Under the pieces are notes generated by a model. That model was not told where the DNA came from. It ran no database searches and saw nothing but the letters and a program-made list of their open reading frames with translations. Positions 1-8,742 of a stretch of DNA of 64,000 bases are shown one piece after another (position 1 is the first letter of the stretch; each line of letters starts with the position of its first letter). The position numbers were made by a program, and so were the translations under genes. This DNA is from CAVOGJ01 sp963700865. Lineage in GTDB: Bacteria > Planctomycetota > Planctomycetia > Pirellulales > Pirellulaceae. The DNA is taken from positions 558,001-622,000 of the forward strand of contig CAVOZC010000001.1 of the NCBI GenBank assembly GCA_963700865.1. The letters run 5' to 3'.

Positions 1-681
1 CCTGGGGCAACGCCCCGGGACCCATCAGGCATCGCAGGCCGTTGGCCGAAGGCCAACATCATCGTAGCCTGGGGCAACGCCCCAGGTCCCATCAGCATCG
101 CCGCCCGTTGGCCGAAGGCCAACGTCGTCGTAGCCTGGGGCAACGCCCCAGGATTTCGAGCCGGAATTTCCATCTTGGCCGCAGGCCAAGCTCACCCCGA
201 ACGTGCCGCCCGCGAACCACGGGCCACGCATGGTTCCGAAACGCGGATGTCGGGTCCGGCCGACGCGCAGGTTGAATTTGGCCTACGGCCAAAACGGGCG
301 GAGTCGCGACGATCACCGTCCTGGGGCGATGCCCCAGGCTACGGTAAACTTGGCCTGCGGCCAACATCGTGACGCTCCCGGCGAAAGCGGGTCGTGCCGC
401 CGCGCCGGGAGCCGGGAGCCGGGAGTGAATTTGGCCTAAGTCCCAGACGACATTGGCTGACCCATCGCACCGGTACTCGCTCCGATGCCGGGACATGCTC
501 GGATTGCCCCCATGACAATCGCCGGGCAGGCTCGAACACGCAACGGTCCCGACGGCTGAACTTGACTGACCTTGGTGAATACCGATCGCACCGGGGGGTT
601 GGCCGCAGGCCAACCTCATCGTAGCCTGGGGCGATGCCCCAGGATTTCGAGCCCGAATTCTCATCTTGGCCGCAGGCCAAG
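1..681. repeat. REP-type palindrome array, left flank
   Basis: Two palindromes alternate. Type A is TTGGCCGAAGGCCAA with loop variants GCA, TAC and TGC; copies lie at about 41-57, 107-123, 174-190, 277-293, 350-364, 598-614 and 665-681. Type B is CCTGGGGCAACGCCCCAGG or the GAT-loop form; copies lie at 1-19 (imperfect), 68-86, 134-152, 320-338 and 625-643. A and B are usually 10-12 bases apart, like bacterial interspersed mosaic elements. No gene is supported here: the open frames in the array are made of repeated palindrome translations. The array abuts the transposase gene that follows and resembles the array on its other side. Confidence 0.85.
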
Positions 682-725
682 CTCACCCGATTCGTCAGCG
701 ACACCCGACATCCGAGGAGCCATCC

Positions 726-1178
726 ATGCCTCAATCACTCAGCAAACTCTATGCGCACTTGATCTTCAGCACCAAGGACCGGTATCCGTATCTCGACAAT
801 GAAGTCCGGCCCCAAATGCATGGTTATCTCGCCACCGTGCTGCGTGATTTGGGGTCTCCCTACGCGGTTGTAGGCGGCGTGGCCGATCATGTGCACATTC
901 TCTTCGACATGGGGAAGAAGCACGCACCCGTGCTATTCGTCGAAAAGATCAAACGCGAATCATCAAAGTTCGTGAAGACTCTCGGGACACGATACAAGAA
1001 ATTCTACTGGCAACGCGGGTACGGTATGTTTTCCGTCAGCCCGACGCATCGCGATGATGTCGAAGCGTACGTTCGCAACCAGGAAGAACATCATCGCACG
1101 CTGACGTTTCAGGACGAGTTCCGCATGTTTCTCCGGCGGTATGGGATGGATTACGATGAGAAATATGTGTGGGATTGA
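726..1178 (+). CDS. IS200-like Y1 transposase (REP-associated tyrosine transposase type)
   Basis: This 150-residue protein matches the IS200/IS605 TnpA (Y1 HUH) family in length and motifs. The metal-binding His-x-His lies in the segment DHVHILF, and the likely nucleophilic tyrosine is in VEAYVRNQ near the C-terminal helix. Such enzymes cut and rejoin single-stranded DNA at hairpins. The start at ATG 726 is chosen because an AGGAG ribosome site sits about 7 bases upstream; longer frames run into repeat sequence. Palindrome arrays on both sides, rather than the short ends of an ordinary IS200, suggest a RAYT that acts on REP hairpins. The gene appears intact and stands alone, with no TnpB or cargo. 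Confidence 0.88.
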   Translation: MPQSLSKLYAHLIFSTKDRYPYLDNEVRPQMHGYLATVLRDLGSPYAVVGGVADHVHILFDMGKKHAPVLFVEKIKRESSKFVKTLGTRYKKFYWQRGYGMFSVSPTHRDDVEAYVRNQEEHHRTLTFQDEFRMFLRRYGMDYDEKYVWD

Positions 1179-1248
1179 TCCACGCGTGAGGCCGTGCGCC
1201 TTGATCCTTCGCAGCCACGTTTCTGGGACGAGGCCCACCTTGACGCCC

Positions 1249-1636
1249 GTTGGCCGAAGGCCTACGTCATCGTAGCCCCGGGGCAACGCCCCAGGCCCCA
1301 TCAGGCACCGCAGGCCGTTGGCCGAAGGCCAACATCATCGTAGCCTGGGGCAACGCCCCAGGTTGACGCACCGATGACCAACCTTGGCCGAAGGCCAAGC
1401 TCACCCCGCACGTGCGCCCGCGAACCACGGGACACGCATGGTTCCGAAACGCGGATGTCGGGCCGGGACGGCGCGCCAGGATGAATTTGGCCTACGGCCA
1501 AAACGGGACACGTGATGGGCACCTTCCTGGGGCGATGCCCCAGGCTACGGTAAATTTGGCCTACGGCCAACATCGTGACGCTGGCGGCGAAAACGGGTCG
1601 GGAGGGCGTGCCGGGATGAATTTGGACTACGGCCAA
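1249..1636. repeat. REP-type palindrome array, right flank
   Basis: The same two palindromes as on the left side of the transposase. Type A copies lie at about 1249-1265 (one mismatch), 1317-1333, 1383-1399, 1486-1502, 1554-1570 and 1620-1636 (degenerate). Type B copies lie near 1277-1295, at 1344-1362 and at 1526-1544. The stretch at about 1416-1504 is nearly identical to about 207-295, including the non-palindromic segment between REPs, so the gene is bracketed by a long direct repeat. The last palindrome ends next to the stop codon of the following minus-strand transporter gene, where it could also act as a transcript-end hairpin. Confidence 0.85.
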
Positions 1637-1640
1637 CGAC

Positions 1641-2837
1641 TCATTGAAACACGCGGACGATGGAAAACGCGCCCAACAGCAGGGTGATCATCACGACGGC
1701 CAGTCCCAACGCATTCTGCCAGGGCCGATTGACCTGATCGCCCATGATGGTGCGGCGATTCGTGAGCCACAAGAGAAAGCCGGCCACGAGCGGCAGGAGC
1801 AGTCCGTTCAGGACTTGCACGGTGGCAATCAGCGCCACCGGTCGATAACCGAGCGAGGCGACCATGGTTCCCACGGCCACGACCGCTATCCACACGGAGC
1901 GGAAGCGGGGGGACGATTCGTCGTGCGACCAACCCCAAATTCCGGCGGCGGCATAGGCGGCCGCCATGGGGGCAGTCAGTGCCGAACTGAGTCCGGCCGC
2001 CAAGAGCCCGCCGCCCATCCAGTGGCGGGCCGCCGGACCGAGAAGTGGTTCCCATTGACGAGCCAGATCGGCCGCCGTTTCCACCGTGCCGACTTGTCCG
2101 CGGACGGCGGCCGCCGCCAGCACAATCAAACCGGACGTGATGCCGCCGACCACAATGGACAATCGACTGTCCCAACGAAAAGCCGCCAGGCTGGTCGCGG
2201 ATGACTTCTTCCGCGCCACGACCGACGCGTGCAGAAACAGGTTGTAAGGGACAATCGTCGTACCGATCAGCCCCAGCGCAAGCAACCGATGCTCGCCGGT
2301 GGTGGGTCCGGGAAGCAAGCCGCGCACCAGCGCGGGCCAGTCGACACCGACCAGGGCTACCGTTACCAAAAAGCAGACGCTCATCAGTAGCACGGCGGCG
2401 ATGAGCAACTTTTCCAACCATTCGTATTTGCCAAACCACAGCAGAGCGAAGGCCAGACCACCAGCCAGGGGCGGCCACCAGCGGCTCGGCCCAACCAGGG
2501 CAGACCAGCCGAGCACGGCGCCGCCGAGATTCCCCGCCTGGTAAGCGGCATTGCCAAGCAAGATCGCCCCCAACACGAGGCTGAAGGCGGCAAGCCGTTG
2601 CCAACCGCCAGGAAATTGTCCACGAATCGCCTCGCCCAAACCGGCCGCTGTGGTGAAGCCCAGTCGCACCGCCATCTCCTGCAAGACGACGGTGGCGATG
2701 GTGGCAAAGGCGAGGGCCCAGAGAAGATCGTAGCCGGTCTTCATGCCCGCCAGCGTACAGGTGGTTACGGTACCAGGACCGATGAACGCCGCCGCTACCA
2801 GGGCACCAGGTCCGATCGAACTTCGGGCGAGCCGCAT
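1641..2837 (-). CDS. NRAMP-family divalent metal transporter-like protein
   Basis: This 398-residue polytopic membrane protein has about 11 hydrophobic segments. Its opening helix (residues 8-30) and sixth helix (188-206) align with the two unwound metal-binding helices of NRAMP/MntH transporters. NRAMP proteins normally carry DPGN in the first and MPHN in the sixth. Here these read GPGT (residues 20-23) and VPYN (196-199), so the coordinating Asp, Asn and Met are all absent. It therefore belongs to the superfamily, but Mn2+/Fe2+ transport should not be assumed; Mg2+ or another substrate is possible. The gene follows upp by 24 bases on the same strand and is probably co-transcribed with it. 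Confidence 0.85.
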   Translation of the reverse strand: MRLARSSIGPGALVAAAFIGPGTVTTCTLAGMKTGYDLLWALAFATIATVVLQEMAVRLGFTTAAGLGEAIRGQFPGGWQRLAAFSLVLGAILLGNAAYQAGNLGGAVLGWSALVGPSRWWPPLAGGLAFALLWFGKYEWLEKLLIAAVLLMSVCFLVTVALVGVDWPALVRGLLPGPTTGEHRLLALGLIGTTIVPYNLFLHASVVARKKSSATSLAAFRWDSRLSIVVGGITSGLIVLAAAAVRGQVGTVETAADLARQWEPLLGPAARHWMGGGLLAAGLSSALTAPMAAAYAAAGIWGWSHDESSPRFRSVWIAVVAVGTMVASLGYRPVALIATVQVLNGLLLPLVAGFLLWLTNRRTIMGDQVNRPWQNALGLAVVMITLLLGAFSIVRVFQ

Positions 2838-2861
2838 GTGCCGTCCTCGAACAGAAGGCGC

Positions 2862-3488
2862 CTATCGCGTATTGAAGATGCGATCGCCAGCGTCGCCCAA
2901 CCCTGGCACGATGAACTTTTCGTTGTTCAATTCGGGATCAATGGCACACACATAAATCTGCGTCCCGGGGAACTCGTGCTCAACCGCCGCAATGCCTTCC
3001 TGCGAGGCGATGACCGACAACAATTTCAGCCGCGGCACTTTCCGTTTCTGCAGCGCTGCCAAGGCGGCGCGCGCGGACCCTCCCGTGGCCAACATCGGAT
3101 CAACGATCAGCGCGACATCGAGGGGGAACTTGGGGGGAATCTTGCTATAGTATTCCACGGGACACGCGGTTTCCTCATCGCGGTACAGTCCCAGGTGCCA
3201 AACCTCCGCATCCGGTATCAGATTAAGTATGGGATCGACCATGCCCAGTCCGGCTCGTAAGATCGGCACGATCCCAATTCTCTGATCCAGCACCTGCCCG
3301 ACGGTGGCGCAGAGCGGTGTCTCCAGTGACTGCTCGCGCACTTGCAGGTCCTTGGTTGCCTCGTAGGCCAACAACACCGCAAGTCGGCCGATGAGCAATC
3401 GAAACTCGGACGGCGGTGTTTCTTTGTCACGCAGTCGAACCATGTGATGCGTGATCAGCGGATGCGAGACTTCGATGACGTTCGACAT
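2862..3488 (-). CDS. upp: Uracil phosphoribosyltransferase
   Basis: The enzyme makes UMP from uracil and PRPP in pyrimidine salvage. The protein has 208 residues, the usual length. It starts with MSNVIEVSHPLITHHM, typical of the family, and carries the PRPP loop around VDPMLATGGSARAAL and the C-terminal uracil-binding stretch PGLGDAGDRIFNT. The reading frame is open far upstream, but the ATG at 3488 is chosen because the conserved family N-terminus begins exactly there. The upstream membrane-protein reading is a separate gene that has lost its stop through an apparent frameshift. The NRAMP-like gene follows closely. Confidence 0.96.
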   Translation of the reverse strand: MSNVIEVSHPLITHHMVRLRDKETPPSEFRLLIGRLAVLLAYEATKDLQVREQSLETPLCATVGQVLDQRIGIVPILRAGLGMVDPILNLIPDAEVWHLGLYRDEETACPVEYYSKIPPKFPLDVALIVDPMLATGGSARAALAALQKRKVPRLKLLSVIASQEGIAAVEHEFPGTQIYVCAIDPELNNEKFIVPGLGDAGDRIFNTR

Positions 3489-3693
3489 GGGACGAAGCGG
3501 CCTTGCTGCGAGATGAGTACGAAATCGCAGGGCGCTCGGCCCCGACTCGCGACACGATAACGTAAAAAACCCACGATGTGTAGCGGCGACCAGCAAAACG
3601 CCGACGCCCGATCCGTGGGACCGATGCGAAGGCGGCGCCCGGCCGTGATCCCGAGATGCCCCGCGCAGACGGGCTCGACGGATACCCGCCACA

Positions 3694-4115
3694 TCACTCG
3701 TCGTAGTAGGCGGATTGGTAGCGGCGACTGGGGCGCGTCGGCGGCGGGTGGGACGGCGAGACGTACGGCGTGAATCAACCTCGCCTTCGAGAAACCAATA
3801 GCCACCGAGCAGTCGATAAAAGAACAGCAGGGACAGGGCGCCCGCCACGGCCACCATCATCCCGACGGGGCTGACCGGCGTGATCCGCGGACCACGGGAG
3901 AAAAGGGACCAGGCACCACAGCCGATGATGACGCCTCCAATCCCCATCAGCAACGTCGCAATGGCTCCGCCCGGATCACGGCCCGGCATGAGCGCTTTGG
4001 CAAGCAGCCCGACGAGCGTGCCAAAGCCGATCCAGACGAGGATATCATTCACCCAATCTTGGGCCCCGGGAGGAAACTGGGAGAGGTACGACACTTGATC
4101 CATCGCGGTTTCCAT
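3694..4115 (-). CDS. GlsB/YeaQ/YmgE-type small membrane protein, frameshifted near its end
   Basis: The start is ATG 4115, with GGAG five bases upstream. The protein has three hydrophobic segments. The first two contain LVWIGFGTLVGLLAKA, then MPGRDPGG and LLMGIGGVIIGCG, which is the transglycosylase-associated (GlsB/YeaQ) pattern; the third is MMVAVAGALSLLFFYRLL. A basic Arg-rich tail follows. In the uncorrected frame there is no stop before upp. One missing base near 3735 would bring in the tail SRRYQSAYYDE and a TGA at 3694-3696, which I take as the true end. The function of the family is unclear; stress or envelope roles have been proposed. The C-terminal boundary is the weak point of this call. 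Confidence 0.6.
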
Positions 4116-4382
4116 GGGGGCTCCGATGCGAAAATGGCGGCGGAGACACCCGCTGCGGCTCCCTTGCGCCATCGGCTGGCGTTTGGCGAAACTTTAGCGT
4201 CAGTCGCGACGGCCCGATTTCCGGGCCAGCCAGGCTGGATTCGAGCACCGATTTGGCTCCCCGGGCCCTCAGCTGGTAGCATTGCTAAGATAGAAGCGGT
4301 CCCACACTCCGTATCCTGTTTTCAGGTGGTTCCGCCCCTGTCGGAGCCTTGCGCGCCGCCGGGCCAACAAGGAGTCCTCACG

Positions 4383-5903
4383 ATGTCGTATCGACGGCTG
4401 CTGATCGGTCTACTGGTGATTTTCGTATGCGGACCGGTGCGTGGTGAAATGGCCGCGGAGATCGCCGTCTGTGTGGACACGCATCTGAGCCGACTGTGGC
4501 AACAAGTCGGGGTGGAGCCGGCGCCGTCGGCGGACGACAGCGAATTTCTGCGACGAGTCACACTCGATCTGACGGGGGTCGTCCCCACCGTCGCCGACGC
4601 GCGGGAGTTCCTCGAGTCGCAGGCCCCGGACAAGCGGGCACGTCTGATCGACAAGCTCTTGGCTTCGCCCCGTCACGCCACGCATCTGGCCAATACCTGG
4701 CGGAATATCATTTTGCCCGACGGTTTTTCCGTCGAGATGGGTGACAGTGCCGCCGGCATGCAGGAATGGCTGCGGGCTCGTTTTGCCGAAAACCTCCGCT
4801 ACGATCGGCTGGTGGGGGATTTCTTGACGGCCACGGGCGGCAGTCAGACTGGGCCGGCCTTGTATTATCAGGCGCTCGAGTCCAAACCTGAGAAGCTCGC
4901 CGCCAGCACGGCACGAATTTTTCTCGGCTTGCGGCTGGAATGTGCGCAGTGCCATGACCATCCGTTTGACGATTGGAGCCAGCGGGATTTTTGGGAGTAT
5001 GCCGCCTTCTTCGCGCAAGTCGCCGGCGAAAACCGTGGCGGCAGTTTTCGCTTGAGCGATCGGAACAGCGGCGAAGTCCACCTGCCGGAGACGACGGACA
5101 TCGTGTCACCGCAGTTTCCCAGCGGCGATGCGCCCGGTCGTGACACCGACGGCTCGCGTCGGTTGCAACTCTCGATCTGGATGTCGTCCCCCAACAATCC
5201 CTTCCTGCCTCGAGCCGCCGTGAATCGTGTGTGGGCTCTCCTGTTCGGTCGCGGACTCGTCGATCCCGTGGACGACCTTGGCACCCACAACGAATCGGTC
5301 GATCCGGAATTGCTGGACAAGTTATCGGACTTATTTGTTCAAGCGAATTTCGATGTACGGGAACTTTATCGCGGCCTTGTCAACAGCCAGGCTTATCAAT
5401 TGACCAGTCGCTGCAAAAGGCCAGAGATCGGGGACCAGCGACGACCCGTGTTTGCTCAGATGCATACGAAGGCTCTCACCGCGGAACAGCTCTACGATTC
5501 CATCCAGCAAGGACTGCATGTCACCGGTCCCGCGGCGGCGAGTTCGAATGTGGTCACGGACACCGAGCGACAGACCTTTGTGGCTCAGCTCGAGACGAAA
5601 GCGGCCAATGCGACGGAGTATCACGCCGGCATCCAGCAAACGCTCAGCCTCATGAATGGAGGAAAAGTCGCGACGGGAACGGGGGGACACGTCGGGCTGC
5701 TGGTGGCTCTCCGCGCGCCCTTCCTCTCCCGCGAAGATCGACTGGATGCCATTTATCTGTCGACGCTTTCGCGCTTTCCCACGCCAGCCGAAAGGCAACC
5801 GTGGACGACGCCGAGCAGTGGGGATCCCCAGGCGGAAGAGGAAATTCTGGGGGACCTGTTATGGGCGATTTTGAACAGCGCGGAGTTTCGCTTCAACCAT
5901 TAG
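4383..5903 (+). CDS. DUF1549/DUF1553 planctomycete protein
   Basis: This 506-residue protein starts at ATG 4383, preceded by AAGGAGT. A signal peptide (RRLLIGLLVIFVCGPVRG) indicates export. The DUF1549 part starts near residue 30 with FLRRVTLDLTGVVPT and contains CAQCHDHPFDDWSQ, a CxxCH-like site resembling the haem-attachment motif of PSCyt domains. DUF1553 follows and ends in the usual LLWAILNSAEFRFNH. The form is compact; many relatives are 700-1000 residues with an extra cytochrome domain. These genes are commonly paired with DUF1501 genes, but none is next to this one. An EF-hand lipoprotein follows after 29 bases. The biochemical role of the family is unknown. Confidence 0.9.
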   Translation: MSYRRLLIGLLVIFVCGPVRGEMAAEIAVCVDTHLSRLWQQVGVEPAPSADDSEFLRRVTLDLTGVVPTVADAREFLESQAPDKRARLIDKLLASPRHATHLANTWRNIILPDGFSVEMGDSAAGMQEWLRARFAENLRYDRLVGDFLTATGGSQTGPALYYQALESKPEKLAASTARIFLGLRLECAQCHDHPFDDWSQRDFWEYAAFFAQVAGENRGGSFRLSDRNSGEVHLPETTDIVSPQFPSGDAPGRDTDGSRRLQLSIWMSSPNNPFLPRAAVNRVWALLFGRGLVDPVDDLGTHNESVDPELLDKLSDLFVQANFDVRELYRGLVNSQAYQLTSRCKRPEIGDQRRPVFAQMHTKALTAEQLYDSIQQGLHVTGPAAASSNVVTDTERQTFVAQLETKAANATEYHAGIQQTLSLMNGGKVATGTGGHVGLLVALRAPFLSREDRLDAIYLSTLSRFPTPAERQPWTTPSSGDPQAEEEILGDLLWAILNSAEFRFNH

Positions 5904-5932
5904 GTCGCCACGCGCGGAGTGCTATCTTGGAC

Positions 5933-7816
5933 ATGAAGACGCCGACACGGGGGCTTTCCTGCTGGCTGGCCATTTGGCTGCTGCTGGCCGGCGGATGTCA
6001 ACGAGCAGGTCCGCCTCTCGACCAGCCGCAGGCGGAGCTACCGGCACCCCCGCCCTCATCGCCGATTGCATCGGCGGCTTCCGCGGCGGCCGAGCCGGCA
6101 CCTCGCGCCGACGCAACGAGCGTCCCGTTGCCTGTGGAAACCGCGCCCGAGACTTCCCTCGACCCGAAGGATGATTCGGCGGAGGAGGAGCCCACCCAGG
6201 GACGGGATGGCAGCCAGCGGGCGACCGGCGAGCAGACCCAGGTCCAGGAGCCTCCGGCGCGACATCGCATCCTGCTGATGGCGCCCGCGGGGCCCTTGGT
6301 ACTGGAAGTTTGCCTGACCGACGGGGTCGAGTCGCTGGCTGCCTGGCGGAAGCGATCGCTACGGACCCTGCTCACGTTCGCCGACAAGAACGCGGATGGC
6401 GTCACGACGTGGGACGAGTTATTTGAGGAGCCGCTGTTGCTCAACCTGGCGGCCGAGGGCATGTCGATGGGTGACGAGCGGCAACGGCGGACCATTGCGA
6501 TGTCCTACGACGGCGACGGAGATGGGCATGTGTCCGAGGAAGAGCTGCAACGTTTCTTCGGCCGCAACTTGCCGGGCGAAGGCGGATTTCAGATTTCCGG
6601 GCGGTCGTTCGATCCCTTTCAACGCATTGCCGAATCGCCCGTGACTCGCTGGCTCGATCGGAATGGGGACGGGGTGATCGCCACGGAAGAGAAGCGGCAG
6701 GCCTCGCAGCGGCTGCGCGAACGGGATGCGGATGATGACGGCCGGCTGTGGCCCGACGATTTCGCAGCCAGCGAGTTCGAGTCCGACACATCGATGAATG
6801 GGCGTTATGGTAGCAGGACCACGTCCGGGCCCCGGCCCGTGCGGTTGATTGGTGCGGACGTGGAGTGGAACGATGTCCTGAACGAGCTGGAACAGGTCTA
6901 CGCCTTTGGCAGCCCGCTCACGCGCGAGGATCTGGGCACGAGCGGGCGGCTCTTCGATTGGCTCGACATCGACGACGATCAATCGTTGAATGCCTCCGAG
7001 ATGGCCGGACTGGTCACGTTTCCAGCGGATGTCACGGCTTCCATCTTGTGGCGCGAGGGACGACTGGAGGAACTGGTTGCCGAGGATGGCGGCTCGATCA
7101 TCCCAGGCCGGGAGGACCCTTCGGCCACCATTCGCGGTGGCGCGACCGATCTCGACTGGATGGTCCGTCGGACGGCAAAGGCGGCTGGGATGTATGGCGA
7201 TGGCCGGGCAGATGGAGGGCAGCCGCTTGGCGAGCGGCTGTTTGCGGCGGCCGATATCGACCAGAACCAGTATCTGGATCGGAGTGAATTTCCGCGGCTG
7301 GGCTATGGACCATTGCTCGCCTACGAACGCCTCGACAAAAATTCCGATGATCGGATCGACAAGACTGAATTGGCGCTGCTGGCCGAAATCTTCCCGGCCT
7401 TTCAGGAGTCCGGAATTCAGCTGGAGGTGAGGCCGCGGGCCGATGCCGTGTTCGCGGCCCTCGATGGCAACGGCAACGGAACGCTCGACGCGCGGGAAAT
7501 CGGCGCCGCGGGCCGCACGCTTGAGGCCTTGGACGGCAATCGAGACGGCAAATTCAGTACGTCGGAATTACCTTCCGGATTCACCTTGGTGCTAAGCGAT
7601 CGCCCACTCGCCAACCAGCCAGCCGCGACGCCGTCGATCGGGATCGCTCGGATCACTCCCGCGACTCCCAGTTGGTTTGACCACATGGACCTCAATCGCG
7701 ACGGCGAGATCGACCCGCGCGAGTTTATCGGTACGCCTGATCAATTCCAGCGGCTGGACGCGGACCGGGATGGCTTTCTCGAATCGCGGGAAGTCGCCGC
7801 GGACGAACAGGAATAA
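5933..7816 (+). CDS. Multi-EF-hand lipoprotein
   Basis: This 627-residue protein has a lipobox signal peptide (LLLAGGC, lipidated Cys near residue 22) followed by a Pro/Ala/Glu-rich linker of about 90 residues. The rest holds eleven EF-hand-like calcium loops, for example DKNADGVTTWDE, DGDGDGHVSEEE, DRNGDGVIATEE, DIDQNQYLDRSE, DGNGNGTLDARE, DLNRDGEIDPRE and DADRDGFLESRE. Most keep the acidic positions 1, 3, 5 and 12; a few (DIDDDQSLNASE, DKNSDDRIDKTE) are less canonical. The start at 5933 is chosen for the signal peptide; the longer open frame upstream overlaps the DUF1553 gene. It is probably an envelope calcium-binding protein. Its stop lies two bases before the cupin gene, so they are co-transcribed. 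Confidence 0.9.
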   Translation: MKTPTRGLSCWLAIWLLLAGGCQRAGPPLDQPQAELPAPPPSSPIASAASAAAEPAPRADATSVPLPVETAPETSLDPKDDSAEEEPTQGRDGSQRATGEQTQVQEPPARHRILLMAPAGPLVLEVCLTDGVESLAAWRKRSLRTLLTFADKNADGVTTWDELFEEPLLLNLAAEGMSMGDERQRRTIAMSYDGDGDGHVSEEELQRFFGRNLPGEGGFQISGRSFDPFQRIAESPVTRWLDRNGDGVIATEEKRQASQRLRERDADDDGRLWPDDFAASEFESDTSMNGRYGSRTTSGPRPVRLIGADVEWNDVLNELEQVYAFGSPLTREDLGTSGRLFDWLDIDDDQSLNASEMAGLVTFPADVTASILWREGRLEELVAEDGGSIIPGREDPSATIRGGATDLDWMVRRTAKAAGMYGDGRADGGQPLGERLFAAADIDQNQYLDRSEFPRLGYGPLLAYERLDKNSDDRIDKTELALLAEIFPAFQESGIQLEVRPRADAVFAALDGNGNGTLDAREIGAAGRTLEALDGNRDGKFSTSELPSGFTLVLSDRPLANQPAATPSIGIARITPATPSWFDHMDLNRDGEIDPREFIGTPDQFQRLDADRDGFLESREVAADEQE

Positions 7817-7818
7817 CG

Positions 7819-8202
7819 ATGCAATACATTCCAGCGAACAACCGGGCGATGGAACCGGCCTCTCACGAGCCAACCGCGAATCCGGGAGTCTGGAAGCGGG
7901 TGATTGCGACCAAGGAACAGCTCCTGCGAGGACAGGTGCAAATGGTCAATTGGGCTCGCTTGCCCGCCGGTAGCGCGTTTGCCCGCCATTACCATGAAGA
8001 CATGCAAGAGGTATTTATCCTCATTTCGGGTGCGGCGGTGATGACGGTGGCAGGCCAATCGCTGGAACTCGCTCGCGGCGATACGGTGATTGTGGCCCCG
8101 CGGGAGGTACACTCCATGCGGAACATCGGTACTGCGGATGCGGAGTACCTCGTCTTTGGGATCTCCACCGAAGAGGGTGGCAAGACGATCGTGGTTGACT
8201 GA
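7819..8202 (+). CDS. Cupin-domain protein
   Basis: This 127-residue single-domain cupin is a conserved beta-barrel. The metal site is visible as HYHEDMQEVF (His, His, Glu) in motif 1 and PREVHSM (His) in motif 2, with the usual Gly-Asp turn ARGDTVIVAP between them. Family members are metal-dependent oxygenases, isomerases or sugar/ligand binders, and nothing here identifies the substrate. The start ATG lies only two bases after the EF-hand gene's stop, so translation is likely coupled. The next gene is on the other strand, which makes this the end of a three-gene plus-strand unit. Confidence 0.9.
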   Translation: MQYIPANNRAMEPASHEPTANPGVWKRVIATKEQLLRGQVQMVNWARLPAGSAFARHYHEDMQEVFILISGAAVMTVAGQSLELARGDTVIVAPREVHSMRNIGTADAEYLVFGISTEEGGKTIVVD

Positions 8203-8242
8203 ACGAAAGGAGGCGGGTGCCTGCCACGCCGCTTCCCCTGCC

Positions 8243-8620
8243 CTACTCGCCGGCGCTGGAACGATCGTCGACCCGCGGCAGGCGCGCCCAGGAGGATGCG
8301 GGCGGATCGTACGCGTTGTCGGCGGGAGTGCGCCATCCCGCTGACGTCGCAGCGTTGGGCGCGAAGGAGGGCGGCATGTAGACGGCCGCCACTGGCTCGC
8401 TGGTGGCCGACGAAGGCTGCGTGGCGTATCGTTCCAGCTGGCGACAAACCACGGTCAAGACGCCAACGAGCACAAAGATAAAGGCGAACCAAAGGACACC
8501 ATCACGGACTTTCCGCAACCCGTCTTGCGAATGCGGCCACAAGGCGGCGGCTGCCAGCAGCATCGCCACGAGTGACATCACCGTGGAGCAGATGAGGAGT
8601 CGTTCAAGTGTGATGGTCAT
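8243..8620 (-). CDS. Hypothetical two-helix membrane protein
   Basis: I do not recognise a family. The protein has about 125 residues from ATG 8620 (an in-frame ATG at 8650 would add ten). It shows two membrane helices, LLICSTVMSLVAMLLAAAALW and GVLWFAFIFVLVGVLTVVC, joined by a short polar loop. A disordered Ser/Pro/Ala tail of about 65 residues follows and probably lies outside the membrane or in the cytoplasm. Neither candidate start has a strong ribosome site. It lies downstream of comEC on the same strand, about 120 bases after the comEC stop. Confidence 0.6.
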   Translation of the reverse strand: MTITLERLLICSTVMSLVAMLLAAAALWPHSQDGLRKVRDGVLWFAFIFVLVGVLTVVCRQLERYATQPSSATSEPVAAVYMPPSFAPNAATSAGWRTPADNAYDPPASSWARLPRVDDRSSAGE

Positions 8621-8742
8621 GGCAGCCGACTCGAGAACCAGGGGAAGCATGCCGTGAGACTAGCGACTTTCGCCACCCGACTCAAGAATTCCCAGCTGCT
8701 GTCGAGGCAGTTGGTAGAATTTTCAGGGTCCGGCTCGCCCGA

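Noticed and set aside
92..664. Long minus-strand frame through the left repeat array
   Set aside because: The translation consists of repeated palindrome reading (GLRPT, ACGQ) with no ribosome site; it is a by-product of the REPs.
1..1640. Regular palindromes resembling CRISPR repeats
   Set aside because: Two different palindromes alternate at short, uneven distances with near-identical spacers, and no cas genes are present; REP elements fit better.
2862..4172. Single 436-residue frame joining a membrane protein with Upp
   Set aside because: Upp has its normal length and start at 3488, and the membrane protein's expected end appears in another frame; a frameshift is more likely than a fusion.
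5231..5932. N-terminal extension of the EF-hand lipoprotein
   Set aside because: It overlaps the DUF1549/1553 gene in another frame, and the signal peptide with lipobox begins at 5933.
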